Shown in pieces: positions 16,510 through 24,913 of a stretch of DNA of 43,448 nt. The stretch covers positions 2,557,973-2,601,420 of the forward strand of contig NZ_CP024866.1 in the NCBI RefSeq assembly GCF_004136015.1, read 5' to 3'. Each line of letters opens with the position of its first letter. Position 1 is the first letter of the stretch. The notes beneath the pieces were generated by a model. That model was not told where the DNA came from and ran no database searches. It was given only the letters and a program-made list of their open reading frames with translations. The translations under genes were made by a program, and so were the position numbers. This DNA is from Pseudomonas sp. ACM7. GTDB taxonomy: Bacteria > Pseudomonadota > Gammaproteobacteria > Pseudomonadales > Pseudomonadaceae.

Positions 16510-18300
16510 TTAAACCGACAGCGCCATATAGAACTGAGTACCCTGCCCTGGCCGCGAATAAACACCCATCCGACCGCCGTGCAACTGCACGATTTCCTTA
16601 CACAGTGCCAGACCGAGTCCGGCACCGCCCTTCTTGCGACCGACCTGTACAAAGGGTTCGAAAATCCGCCCCTGCTGACCATAGGCAATGCCTTCGCCGT
16701 TGTCCTCGACGCTGATAATCACTCGTTCCCCATGGCGTCGAGCCTGCAAACGTATTTGCCCGCCGGAAGCGGTGTGGCGCAACGCGTTGTCGATCAAGTT
16801 ATCGAGTACCCGGTCCAGCTGCGGCTGATCGGCCTGCAATCGCGGTAATGGCCCTTGCACTTCCACCAGCAGGTAAATGCCCTGCTCTTCTGCAGGGCCG
16901 GCAAAACGTTCCCGGGCCTGCTCCAGCAAGTCCTCGATGGAGCACGGCGCCAACGTGAGTTTCTGCAATCCGTTCTGGTAGCGGGAGAAGTTCAGCAGGT
17001 CGTTGATCAACTGCATCAAGCGCTGCATCTCTTCATTCACGGTGTCCAGCAGGTCAGCTTCACGCGAGTCCTTGGCAAAGTGCGCGCGCTCGCGAAACAG
17101 GCCGAACGCCATATGCATCCCGGTAACCGGCGTTCGCAATTCATGGGAGGCGCGCAGCACGAACTCGCTGCGCACCCGCTCAAACGCCCGCTGTTCGGTG
17201 ACGTCATGCAGCACCATTACGGCGCCGAGAATATGACCTTGTGTATGGCTGACCGGCGTCAGGCTAAAGGTCAGCAACCGAGACTCACCGTCGACCTCGA
17301 TACTCAGGTCCTCAGGCGCCCGCTCCAGGGTGCCGCCGCGCAGCACCAGTTGCAGCTGATCATCGAGCTCGGGACGCTCAAGCGCCGTACCCAGACCTTG
17401 ACCGAGACGATCACTGTCCCAACCCAACTGACGCTGCGCTACTGGATTGAGGTGTTCCAAACGACCATCGCGGTCAATCATCAACAGCCCATCGTCGATA
17501 CTGTCGAGCACGGCCTGCAAACGCTGCTGGCCTGCGAGCAGTTCATCGACATTGGTGGCCTGATGCTCGCGCAGGGCCTCGGCCATGATCCCGAAGCGCT
17601 TGGTCAGCTGGTTCATTTCCATGGCCGAGGAAATCGGTAGCGTCACTTCGAAATTGCCTTGGCCGATGTTGTCCGCCGCCTGGGCCAGGGCCTCGATCGG
17701 CTCACCAAAACGTCGAGCGATAGCGTGGGCGGTCACGAAGCCGATGATCAGCACCGCCAGCCCCACCAGCCCGAGCAGACCGGCAACCAGCAGCGCCCTC
17801 TCCCGAGTCTGCCGTTCGGTGGCATTGATGTTATCCAGCGCACGCTGTTGCTCGACGATCAAACCATTGCGCAGCGCATTGAATTTTTCGGTGAGTTCTT
17901 TGTTGCCACTCAACACCTGTGTCGAGTCACGTGACAGGTCGTACGCCTGCAGAAAGCTCAGGTAGTCAGTTTTTGCCTGTTCGAAACCATGCTGGCGCTC
18001 ATCGCCAGCCTGGGCATGGACAATGCCGTCATCAAGCAACTGAAAATAGTGCTGCTTGGACGCCTCGAACGCTGGAGGATCCGGCTTCTCGCTGAGCATG
18101 ATCATCAGCTGATCGCCCAAGGTCTGACGCAATTTCAGTCCCAGGTCGAGCGTGACGAAATTATTGCGAATCAGCGCTTCCTGGGAACTCGCCATCTGCA
18201 TCACGCTGACCAGCCCGAGCAACAGCCCCAGCAGCGCCACGGTGATCAGTGCGGAAATACTCAGAAACAGCCGCGTGCGCAACTTCATCGCCAGATTCAT
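16510..18300 (-). CDS. kinB: Sensor histidine kinase KinB
   Basis: A 596-residue membrane sensor kinase, partner of AlgB. TM1 is at about 11-35 and TM2 at about 168-192, with a helical periplasmic domain between them. HAMP (about 193-250), a PAS domain (about 255-370), HisKA with the phospho-accepting histidine near residue 386 (RASHELRTPVTG) and HATPase_c follow. The HATPase_c motifs are DNLIDNALRHTASGG, VEDNGEGIA and GGAGLGLALCKEI. In P. aeruginosa KinB dephosphorylates AlgB and restrains alginate production. The start at 18300 is 10 bp after the algB stop. Longer in-frame sequence to 18435 would read over the algB 3' end and is not protein-like. A second ATG at 18288 is possible. Confidence 0.95.
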   Translation of the reverse strand: MNLAMKLRTRLFLSISALITVALLGLLLGLVSVMQMASSQEALIRNNFVTLDLGLKLRQTLGDQLMIMLSEKPDPPAFEASKQHYFQLLDDGIVHAQAGDERQHGFEQAKTDYLSFLQAYDLSRDSTQVLSGNKELTEKFNALRNGLIVEQQRALDNINATERQTRERALLVAGLLGLVGLAVLIIGFVTAHAIARRFGEPIEALAQAADNIGQGNFEVTLPISSAMEMNQLTKRFGIMAEALREHQATNVDELLAGQQRLQAVLDSIDDGLLMIDRDGRLEHLNPVAQRQLGWDSDRLGQGLGTALERPELDDQLQLVLRGGTLERAPEDLSIEVDGESRLLTFSLTPVSHTQGHILGAVMVLHDVTEQRAFERVRSEFVLRASHELRTPVTGMHMAFGLFRERAHFAKDSREADLLDTVNEEMQRLMQLINDLLNFSRYQNGLQKLTLAPCSIEDLLEQARERFAGPAEEQGIYLLVEVQGPLPRLQADQPQLDRVLDNLIDNALRHTASGGQIRLQARRHGERVIISVEDNGEGIAYGQQGRIFEPFVQVGRKKGGAGLGLALCKEIVQLHGGRMGVYSRPGQGTQFYMALSV

Positions 18301-18310
18301 CGCAGACAGC

Positions 18311-19657
18311 TCACAAGTTGTACTGCTTGCGTTTTCGGTACAACGTCGAGGCATCGATACCCAGGGTCTTGGCGGCCTGGTCCAGCGTATCTGCAGTGGC
18401 GAGGACCGCTCCGATGTGGGCTTTTTCCAATTCATCCAGACTCAGCGCAGCGCCGATGCGAGGTGCGTTGTTGACCGGGGTTTCAGCCATGCCCAAGTGA
18501 CTGATCTCGACCCGTTCCTGTGGACAAATGATGCTTGCCCGCTCCACAACGTTGCGCAGTTCGCGAATATTCCCCGGCCAGCGGTAGCCGAGCAGTGCTT
18601 CACGGGCTTCGTCGCTGAAGCCCCGAGCCGGACGCGCGTATTCCTTGACGAAACGGGCCAGAAAGCGATCGGCCAGGGTCAGAATATCTTCCCTGCGTTC
18701 GCGCAGTGGTGGCAGATGCAGGGTGATCACGTTCAGGCGGTAGAGCAAATCTTCACGGAAACGGCCGTCGCGCACCATGTCTTCGAGGTTCTGGTTAGTG
18801 GCCGCGAGGATGCGCACATCGGCGCGGCGGGTGACCGGGTCGCCCACCCGTTCGTATTCTTTATCCTGGATGAAACGCAGCAGTTTAGGTTGCAAAACCA
18901 ACGGAAAATCGCCGATCTCGTCAAGAAACAGCGTCCCACCGTCGGCCTGATTGACTCGCCCCAAGGTGCTTTCGCTGGCCCCGGTGAACGCGCCACGGCT
19001 GTGGCCGAAGAGCTCGCTTTCCATGAGTTCGGCGGTCAGGGACGGGCAGTTGATCGTGATGCAGGATTTCTTCGCGCGCTTGCTCCAGCCGTGAATGGCC
19101 TGGGACAGTTCGCCTTTACCGGTGCCGGACTCGCCGAGAATCAAAATATTGGCATCGGTGCTGGCCACCTGGCGGGCGGTTTCGAGCACGACTTTCATCG
19201 CCGGGCTGTGAGAGTCGAGGCCATCCTTGGGTTTGCGCACTTCGCCTTCAAGGGCTTCCAGACGTGCCGACAGTTGCCGCACTTCCAGCTGCTTGGCGGT
19301 GGCCAGGCGCAATTGGTCGGGGCTGCAAGGCTTGACCAGATAGTCGGCGGCCCCGGCCTGAATGGCATCCACGGCAGTGTCCACGGCCGAATGAGCGGTG
19401 ACGATCACCACCCTCATCCACGGCGCCTGAATGCGCATTTGGGCCAGCACATCGAGGCCATTGTCTTCACCCAGACGCAGGTCGAGGAAGCACAGGTCGA
19501 AGACTTGGCGCTGAAGCAATGCATCAGCCTGAGCGGCGCTGTTGGCGGTAGCGACGCTGTAGCCTTCATCTTCGAGGCAATAACGGAAAGTACGCAGGAT
19601 GGCGGACTCATCGTCCACCAGCAGAATGCGGCCTTGATGCTCAGTGGCTGATTCCAT
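18311..19657 (-). CDS. algB: Sigma-54-dependent response regulator AlgB
   Basis: A 448-residue NtrC-family regulator. The receiver domain carries the phospho-acceptor Asp59 (FLDLRLG) with VTAHS and VKPCS. The AAA+ domain has Walker A GESGTGKGELS (about 175), the sigma-54 contact loop GAFTGA (222-227) and Walker B GGTLFLDEIGDFP. The C-terminal Fis-type helix-turn-helix is LDQAAKTLGIDASTLYRKRKQ. In P. aeruginosa AlgB activates alginate genes and is dephosphorylated by KinB. The full GAFTGA loop means it can in principle work with sigma-54. A sigma-54-like promoter with tandem upstream repeats lies in the divergent region (19892-20020), so AlgB is an obvious candidate activator there. Confidence 0.96.
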   Translation of the reverse strand: MESATEHQGRILLVDDESAILRTFRYCLEDEGYSVATANSAAQADALLQRQVFDLCFLDLRLGEDNGLDVLAQMRIQAPWMRVVIVTAHSAVDTAVDAIQAGAADYLVKPCSPDQLRLATAKQLEVRQLSARLEALEGEVRKPKDGLDSHSPAMKVVLETARQVASTDANILILGESGTGKGELSQAIHGWSKRAKKSCITINCPSLTAELMESELFGHSRGAFTGASESTLGRVNQADGGTLFLDEIGDFPLVLQPKLLRFIQDKEYERVGDPVTRRADVRILAATNQNLEDMVRDGRFREDLLYRLNVITLHLPPLRERREDILTLADRFLARFVKEYARPARGFSDEAREALLGYRWPGNIRELRNVVERASIICPQERVEISHLGMAETPVNNAPRIGAALSLDELEKAHIGAVLATADTLDQAAKTLGIDASTLYRKRKQYNL

Positions 19658-19891
19658 TTTCCTACGCTCCTTAATGAATGATCTTGGTTAGTCCCGGAAA
19701 AATCGGGCAAGTTGCATGGTTGATTCTGGTCGATTCCAGCCACAGCAGCGTAGCTCTCTCCTCACCCTACGGCTAATCGCCTGATTTTGTTGTTTTTTTA
19801 TCAGATAGCCGGTTCGCAGGCGATTGCCGGTGTCCCCTTGTGACATCCACGCCCTCCTCGCAATTCAAAAATATTGAAAGTTCCTACGAGT

Positions 19892-19932
19892 CCATCGTGC
19901 ATTACGCACGACTTCAAAAGGACCATCGTGCA
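19892..19932. promoter_or_regulatory. Tandem upstream activator-like sites (CCATCGTGCA x2)
   Basis: CCATCGTGCA occurs at 19892-19901 and again at 19923-19932, 31 bp apart, about three helical turns. The first copy extends into a perfect palindrome TCGTGC-ATTAC-GCACGA (19895-19911). They lie about 75-115 bp upstream of the sigma-54-like promoter at 20005, the usual distance for an NtrC-type enhancer. Binding by AlgB is inferred only. Confidence 0.5.
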
Positions 19933-19964
19933 GGATGCGTCCGATCCGAATTCGACATCATTCG

Positions 19965-19977
19965 TAACTAATTGATT
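19965..19977 (-). promoter_or_regulatory. Candidate IHF site
   Basis: Read on the minus strand this is AATCAATTAGTTA, an exact match to the IHF consensus WATCAANNNNTTR. It lies between the tandem repeats and the sigma-54-like promoter, in a 45-bp A/T-rich stretch, the position where IHF usually bends DNA in sigma-54 promoters. Confidence 0.6.
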
Positions 19978-20004
19978 TTATTGGTTTTTATTATCATTAA
20001 AAGC

Positions 20005-20020
20005 TGGCATGCAGGCTGCA
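20005..20020 (+). promoter_or_regulatory. Sigma-54-type (-24/-12) promoter
   Basis: TGGCATGCAGGCTGCA matches the RpoN consensus TGGCACG-N4-TTGCW at all but two positions, with the essential GG and GC in correct spacing. It points towards the small gene at 20092, 71 bp downstream of its end. Confidence 0.68.
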
Positions 20021-20091
20021 ATGGTCTGAGTAACCAGGGCATTTAGACGCCGCCCCAACCAAGATCACCACCGTGTGGGAGGAGCTTCAGG

Positions 20092-20379
20092 ATGAGTCGC
20101 CAACGTGCCGCCCAGTTGCGTATCTCGCCACTGCATCTCCAGCAAGGTCTGTTTGCTGTTCTGGCGCTATTAATCACCTTGATCGGCGGCCAGCAGTTTC
20201 AGCGTTGGGAGCAGAGCCAGCAGCAAGAAGCGCCACGCTTTTCGATTCAGCACCCGACCCAAACCCATTTCAGTGCGGCCAGCAGTCACCAGGCTGACAG
20301 CCCCCCAATGCGAATGATGGACGTCGACCAGGCTCAGCCTGCGGATGAGATGCCTCGCCAGGAACGTTGGGTGTTCTAA
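20092..20379 (+). CDS. Small single-pass membrane protein, unknown function
   Basis: A 95-residue protein with one hydrophobic helix (about residues 18-35, GLFAVLALLITLIGG) after a basic start (MSRQRAAQLRISPLH). A polar Gln/Ser/Pro-rich tail follows, probably periplasmic. No known domain is recognised. A hypothetical gene sits at the corresponding place next to algB in P. aeruginosa, as I recall. The ATG has a GGAGGAGC ribosome binding site. It is the first gene behind the sigma-54-like promoter at 20005 and is followed 81 bp later by a DUF1328 gene, so the two are probably co-transcribed. Confidence 0.75.
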   Translation: MSRQRAAQLRISPLHLQQGLFAVLALLITLIGGQQFQRWEQSQQQEAPRFSIQHPTQTHFSAASSHQADSPPMRMMDVDQAQPADEMPRQERWVF

Positions 20380-20625
<246 letters not shown>

Positions 20626-20627
20626 AT

Positions 20628-20717
20628 ATGAGCGTTTTGTTAAAGACACTGGCAGCCGCCCTGCTTCTGGGCGGCAGTGCCATGGAAGAAAGATCCACAC
20701 TGGTACTGAATTCGTAA
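20628..20717 (+). pseudogene. Signal-peptide stub, probable remnant of a secreted protein gene
   Basis: A 29-codon frame that starts 2 bp after the DUF1328 stop, with MSVLLKTLAAALLLGGSAM, a textbook Sec signal peptide, and then only 11 more residues before TAA. No mature domain is seen in any frame of the next 300 bp. In other pseudomonads I recall a secreted protein gene next to this DUF1328 gene. The simplest reading is that the mature part has been lost. A real micro-peptide cannot be excluded. Confidence 0.45.
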
Positions 20718-21403
20718 CATGAAAGAAGCAACATGGCTTCTTTCCACTGCGCTACCCGAGGACGGTAGACGCATGATCAAGGGGCCGGGACGTTCTGCCT
20801 GTTTCAGGGGCGGAGTGACCTACGGGTACAGGGAGTGCCTGCGCAAGGGCCGGGTCAGGCAGAAGCTGCGACGCAAGTTCGCCGGTCACTCATAGATCGA
20901 CGGACTTGCGAAGAGCTCCCCAGCGCAAAGTCTTGTCTTAGAGCGTTCTGCTCGCCTCCTCCGCTAATTCCTCGCAAAACCATTTCGCGGTGTTTCTTGG
21001 TGACCGTATATCGAGAAAACTGCGACTCAAAGACCGAGAATTTTCGCGCTTGAACGTAGGCTTTTTCCCTAGTTTTAGCCCACACCCCCTTGATCAAAAA
21101 ACAACCAACCTCCTCTACGATGGCCGGTTCACGGCACTTATGCCTGCCGAAATGTCGTATTCGAACCGGTTGGGACGCGAGTTTCAGTTAAAAAAGCTCA
21201 TGCCGATTCGGCATAGGGTAGGCGTTTACGGCATTAGACGTTGCTTCCTTGCATCTGAATAGTTGCGCCTTTTTTCGCCTGCCAGAGAGCCGATAACAAG
21301 CGCTCCGGGGCACCTTATACGGGGGCCGATGCACAAGACTTTTTCGCCACAAGCGTTCCAGTTCTTGCATCTGTCTGAGTCAAACGCAAGTAAGGGTAAA
21401 GAT
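20718..21403. other. 686-bp gene-free stretch before gltP
   Basis: No convincing protein gene was found. A 9-bp hairpin without a T-run (GAAAGAAGC/GCTTCTTTC, 20721-20744) follows the signal-peptide stub. Next are two hairpin-forming segments, TGCCTG/CAGGCA (20836-20861) and CGCAAGT/ACTTGCG (20872-20910), which could belong to an RNA. The gltP side holds a near-perfect palindrome ATGCCGATTCGGCAT (21200-21214) that could be an operator. The gltP ribosome binding site AAGGGTAAAG is just before 21404. A 40-codon Arg-rich frame at 20773-20895 is not convincing. Confidence 0.5.
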
Positions 21404-22735
21404 ATGAAGAAGGCAAAGCTTAGCCTCGCCTGGCAGATCCTCATCGGTCTGGTATTGGGGATTGCAATCGGTGCGCTGCTCAACCATTTCAGTGCCGAAA
21501 AGGCCTGGTGGGTCAGCAACGTCCTGCAACCAGCAGGCGATATCTTTATCCGTCTGATCAAGATGATTGTGATCCCGATCGTGATCTCTTCGCTGATCGT
21601 CGGTATTGCAGGCGTCGGCGACGCGAAGAAGCTCGGGCGTATCGGCCTCAAGACCATCCTTTATTTCGAGATCGTTACCACCATCGCCATCGTGGTCGGT
21701 CTGGTGTTGGCCAACGTGTTCCATCCGGGCACCGGCATCGACATGAGCACCCTGGGTACCGTGGATATTTCCAAGTACCAGGCCACCGCCGCTGAGGTTC
21801 AGCATGAACATGCGTTCATCCAGACCATCCTCAACCTGATCCCGTCGAATATCTTCGCGGCCATGGCCCGCGGCGAGATGCTGCCGATCATCTTCTTCTC
21901 CGTATTGTTCGGTCTCGGTCTGTCGAGCCTGCAATCGGACCTGCGCGAGCCGCTGGTGAAGATGTTCCAGGGCGTGTCGGAAAGCATGTTCAAAGTCACT
22001 CACATGATCATGAACTACGCCCCGATCGGCGTTTTCGCATTGATCGCGGTGACCGTGGCCAACTTCGGCTTCGCGTCCCTGCTGCCGCTGGCCAAACTGG
22101 TGATCCTGGTTTACGTCGCCATCGCCTTCTTCGCCTTCGTGGTATTGGGCCTGATCGCTCGCCTGTTCGGCTTCTCGGTAATCAAGCTGATGCGCATCTT
22201 CAAGGATGAGCTGGTCCTGGCCTACTCCACCGCCAGCTCTGAAACCGTGCTGCCGCGCGTGATCGAGAAGATGGAAGCCTACGGCGCGCCGAAAGCCATT
22301 TGCAGCTTCGTGGTCCCGACCGGCTACTCGTTCAACCTCGACGGTTCGACCCTGTACCAGAGCATCGCGGCCATCTTCATTGCCCAGCTCTACGGCATTG
22401 ATCTGTCGATCAGCCAGCAATTGCTGCTGGTGCTGACCCTGATGGTCACCTCCAAAGGCATCGCCGGCGTACCGGGTGTGTCCTTCGTGGTGCTGCTGGC
22501 CACCTTGGGCAGCGTGGGTATTCCACTCGAAGGCCTGGCGTTCATCGCAGGTGTCGACCGCATCATGGACATGGCCCGTACCGCGCTGAACGTGATCGGC
22601 AATGCCCTGGCCGTATTGGTCATCTCCCGTTGGGAAGGCATGTACGACGACGCCAAGGGCCAGCGCTACTGGAACTCCCTGCCGCACTGGCGCAGCAAGG
22701 AAAAATTGCCAGTGGGCGAGATTTCCAGCAATTAA
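21404..22735 (+). CDS. gltP: Glutamate/aspartate:proton symporter GltP (DAACS family)
   Basis: A 443-residue inner-membrane symporter for glutamate, aspartate or related dicarboxylates. Family signatures are the serine-rich re-entrant loop AYSTASSETVLPRVIEKM (about 270), the NMDGT-like motif NLDGSTLYQ (about 310), the second hairpin KGIAGVPGVSFVVL and the substrate-binding Asp/Arg segment DRIMDMARTALNVIGNA. Eight or more hydrophobic segments are seen. The ATG at 21404 follows a good ribosome binding site. The in-frame upstream extension to 21263 does not look coding. It stands alone between a 686-bp gap and a REPIN with a terminator, so it is monocistronic. Confidence 0.94.
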   Translation: MKKAKLSLAWQILIGLVLGIAIGALLNHFSAEKAWWVSNVLQPAGDIFIRLIKMIVIPIVISSLIVGIAGVGDAKKLGRIGLKTILYFEIVTTIAIVVGLVLANVFHPGTGIDMSTLGTVDISKYQATAAEVQHEHAFIQTILNLIPSNIFAAMARGEMLPIIFFSVLFGLGLSSLQSDLREPLVKMFQGVSESMFKVTHMIMNYAPIGVFALIAVTVANFGFASLLPLAKLVILVYVAIAFFAFVVLGLIARLFGFSVIKLMRIFKDELVLAYSTASSETVLPRVIEKMEAYGAPKAICSFVVPTGYSFNLDGSTLYQSIAAIFIAQLYGIDLSISQQLLLVLTLMVTSKGIAGVPGVSFVVLLATLGSVGIPLEGLAFIAGVDRIMDMARTALNVIGNALAVLVISRWEGMYDDAKGQRYWNSLPHWRSKEKLPVGEISSN

Positions 22736-22745
22736 GCAGGTCCCT

Positions 22746-22835
22746 TGTGGGAGCGGGCTTGCTCGCGAAAGCGGTGTGTCATTCAGCAAATAGGTCGACT
22801 GACACTCCGTATTCGCGAGCAAGCTCGCTCCCACA
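22746..22835. repeat. REPIN (inverted REP pair) after gltP
   Basis: REP cores at 22746-22769 and 22812-22835 in inverted orientation. The spacer carries GTCGACTGACACTCCG, also present in the REPIN at 24180. Confidence 0.9.
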
Positions 22836-22860
22836 CTGGCCCGCGTATATCGCACAAACA

Positions 22861-22883
22861 AACCCCGGAGAAATCCGGGGTTT
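22861..22883. terminator. Terminator hairpin between gltP and the SpmAB-like gene
   Basis: AACCCCGGA-GAAAT-CCGGGGTT forms a strong hairpin in the 5' flank of the next gene. T-rich sequence follows (TTGTCGTTT). It probably ends gltP transcription. Confidence 0.75.
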
Positions 22884-22937
22884 GTCGTTTCTGGCTACCC
22901 CGCTATCATTCGCCGCATTCTTCGGGGGATTTGACTG

Positions 22938-24167
22938 ATGCTTAATGGCCTGTGGCTTGGCTTCTTCATCGTGGCTGCCGTTTCGGCACTGGCGCAATGG
23001 CTGATCGGCGGTAACGCCGGCATCTTCGCGGCGATGGTGGAAAGCATTTTCGCCATGGCCAAGTTATCCGTCGAAGTCATGGTCCTGTTGTTCGGCACCC
23101 TGACCCTCTGGCTGGGCTTTCTTCGGATTGCCGAGAAGGCCGGGATCGTCGAGTGGCTGGCCAAAGCGCTGGGCCCGTTGTTCCTGCGGCTGATGCCGGG
23201 AGTGCCGGCCGGGCACCCAGCCATCGGCCTGATCACGCTGAACTTCGCCGCCAACGGCCTGGGGCTGGACAACGCCGCCACGCCGATCGGCCTAAAGGCC
23301 ATGAAAGCGCTGCAAGAGCTCAACCCCAGCGCCACCATCGCCAGCAACGCGCAGATCCTCTTCCTGGTGCTCAACGCCTCCTCCCTGACCCTGCTGCCGG
23401 TGACGATCTTCATGTACCGCGCCCAGCAAGGTGCGCCCGATCCGACCCTGGTGTTCCTGCCCATCCTGCTCGCCACCAGTTGCTCGACATTAGTCGGCCT
23501 GCTGTCGGTGGCGTTCATGCAGCGTCTGCGCCTGTGGGACCCGGTGGTGCTCGCGTACCTGATTCCCGGTGCCTTGGCCCTCGGAGCCTTCATGGCGCTG
23601 CTGGCGACGCTCTCAGCGACCGCTCTGGCCGGCCTGTCATCGATCCTCGGCAACCTGACGCTGTTCGGGCTGATCATGTTGTTTCTGGTGATCGGCGCAT
23701 TACGCAAAGTGAAGGTCTACGAAGCATTCGTCGAAGGCGCCAAAGAAGGCTTCGACGTGGCCAAGAACCTGCTGCCGTATCTGGTGGCAATGTTGTGTGC
23801 CGTCGGCGTGCTGCGGGCGTCCGGAGCGCTGGACTTTGGCCTGGACGGGATTCGGCATCTGGTGGAATGGGCCGGCTGGGACACGCGCTTCGTCGATGCG
23901 CTGCCGACGGCCATGGTCAAGCCGTTCTCCGGCAGTGCCGCCCGGGCGATGCTGATCGAAACCATGAAAACGTCTGGCGTGGACAGCTTCCCGGCGCTGG
24001 TGGCGGCGACGATTCAGGGCAGTACCGAAACGACCTTCTATGTATTGGCGGTGTACTTCGGCGCGGTGGGGATCCAGCGGGCGCGGCATGCGGTGGGGTG
24101 TGCGTTGCTGGCGGAGTTTGCCGGCGTTCTCGGCGCGATCGGGGTTTGCTACTGGTTCTTTGGCTAA
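22938..24167 (+). CDS. SpmA/SpmB-type membrane protein (nucleoside-recognition Gate domains)
   Basis: A 409-residue polytopic membrane protein with two Gate-type domains. The first half shows LNFAANGLGLDNAATPIGLKAM, typical of SpmA. The second half shows the SpmB-like AKNLLPYLVAMLCAVGVLR and IQGSTETTFYVLAVYFGAVG. In spore formers the two halves are separate genes; here they are fused, as in many gamma-proteobacteria. There is no sporulation role in Pseudomonas, and the substrate is unknown. The gene lies between two REPINs and is likely monocistronic. Confidence 0.85.
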   Translation: MLNGLWLGFFIVAAVSALAQWLIGGNAGIFAAMVESIFAMAKLSVEVMVLLFGTLTLWLGFLRIAEKAGIVEWLAKALGPLFLRLMPGVPAGHPAIGLITLNFAANGLGLDNAATPIGLKAMKALQELNPSATIASNAQILFLVLNASSLTLLPVTIFMYRAQQGAPDPTLVFLPILLATSCSTLVGLLSVAFMQRLRLWDPVVLAYLIPGALALGAFMALLATLSATALAGLSSILGNLTLFGLIMLFLVIGALRKVKVYEAFVEGAKEGFDVAKNLLPYLVAMLCAVGVLRASGALDFGLDGIRHLVEWAGWDTRFVDALPTAMVKPFSGSAARAMLIETMKTSGVDSFPALVAATIQGSTETTFYVLAVYFGAVGIQRARHAVGCALLAEFAGVLGAIGVCYWFFG

Positions 24168-24179
24168 CCACAAAACCCT

Positions 24180-24269
24180 TGTGGGAGCGGGCTTGCTCGC
24201 GAAAGCGGTATGTCATTCAACATTGATGTCGACTGACACTCCGCTTTCGCGAGCAAGCCCGCTCCCACA
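24180..24269. repeat. REPIN after the SpmAB-like gene
   Basis: Inverted REP cores begin at 24180 and end at 24269. The spacer GTCGACTGACACTCCG is shared with the REPIN at 22746. It lies between convergent genes. Confidence 0.9.
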
Positions 24270-24286
24270 TTGGGTTTGCGTTGGCC

Positions 24287-24913
24287 TCAAGGTCTGAGCG
24301 GTGGCGCGACTTTCTGCCCTTGCTCCACCGCCCAAGCCACCACCTGTGCCGTCAGTTGATCACTGGCCTGGCCAAACCCGGCCACCACCGCCGGCACCTT
24401 CGCATCGCTCAACGGCTGGCGCACTTCGAAGCGTCGGCTGGCGAGGATTCGCTGGTCATAACCGCGCACCAGCAACGCATCCAGACGCACGACGACGCTC
24501 GCGTTCGTTCCTTGGTATTCAGTCTGGAATGCCTGCAGGCTACCGCCCAGTTCAAGATCCGCCTGGAAGTTGCTGTCGTCGGTGCTCAGCAATGTCACCC
24601 GACCATCACGCTGGAAACCATCCAACAGACGATTGCGCAGCAACACCGGTGCCGGGTCGCTCCAGCGCGAAGCCTTGTAGCTGCTGATCAGGTCACCTTG
24701 AGGGATCACGGCGATCTTTGGGCTGTTCAAGGCTTCGCTGGCCTGCGGCTTGGTCAGACGCAACGACCAGCGCTGCGGCGTCCCGTGACTGGCCGATGCG
24801 CTGCTCTGGGCCGAAGGCAACCGATAGACATCGGACGGCTCGGACTTGGGCAGGATCGAGCAGGCGCTGAGCACAATGAAGCTGGCGAGGAGGGCGAGGT
24901 GAGTCAGCTTCAT
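24287..24913 (-). CDS. ABC-type transport auxiliary lipoprotein (PqiC/MlaB-associated type)
   Basis: A 208-residue outer-membrane lipoprotein. The signal MKLTHLALLASFIVLSAC has its lipidated cysteine at residue 18. The ABC_trans_aux (DUF330) domain has the usual start SDVYRLPSAQ and a later SFQADLELGGSLQAFQTE-like strand pair. In related systems this lipoprotein receives lipid from the MCE protein at the outer membrane. It is the last gene of a four-gene MCE operon, and its start overlaps the MCE gene by 4 bp. Confidence 0.88.
   Translation of the reverse strand: MKLTHLALLASFIVLSACSILPKSEPSDVYRLPSAQSSASASHGTPQRWSLRLTKPQASEALNSPKIAVIPQGDLISSYKASRWSDPAPVLLRNRLLDGFQRDGRVTLLSTDDSNFQADLELGGSLQAFQTEYQGTNASVVVRLDALLVRGYDQRILASRRFEVRQPLSDAKVPAVVAGFGQASDQLTAQVVAWAVEQGQKVAPPLRP

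Noticed and set aside
18152..19651. 499-codon plus-strand frame opposite algB
   Set aside because: Shadow of algB without recognisable domains.
20773..20895. 40-codon Arg-rich frame
   Set aside because: No ribosome binding site of note, no family, and it overlaps hairpin-forming sequence. Not reported as a gene.
21380..22861. 493-codon minus-strand frame opposite gltP
   Set aside because: Shadow frame with low-complexity His/Asp/Gln content, and gltP has all family signatures.
22746..24269. CRISPR-like array suggested by repeated sequences
   Set aside because: The repeats are paired palindromes at intergenic sites with genes between them, not a regular array of direct repeats and unique spacers.
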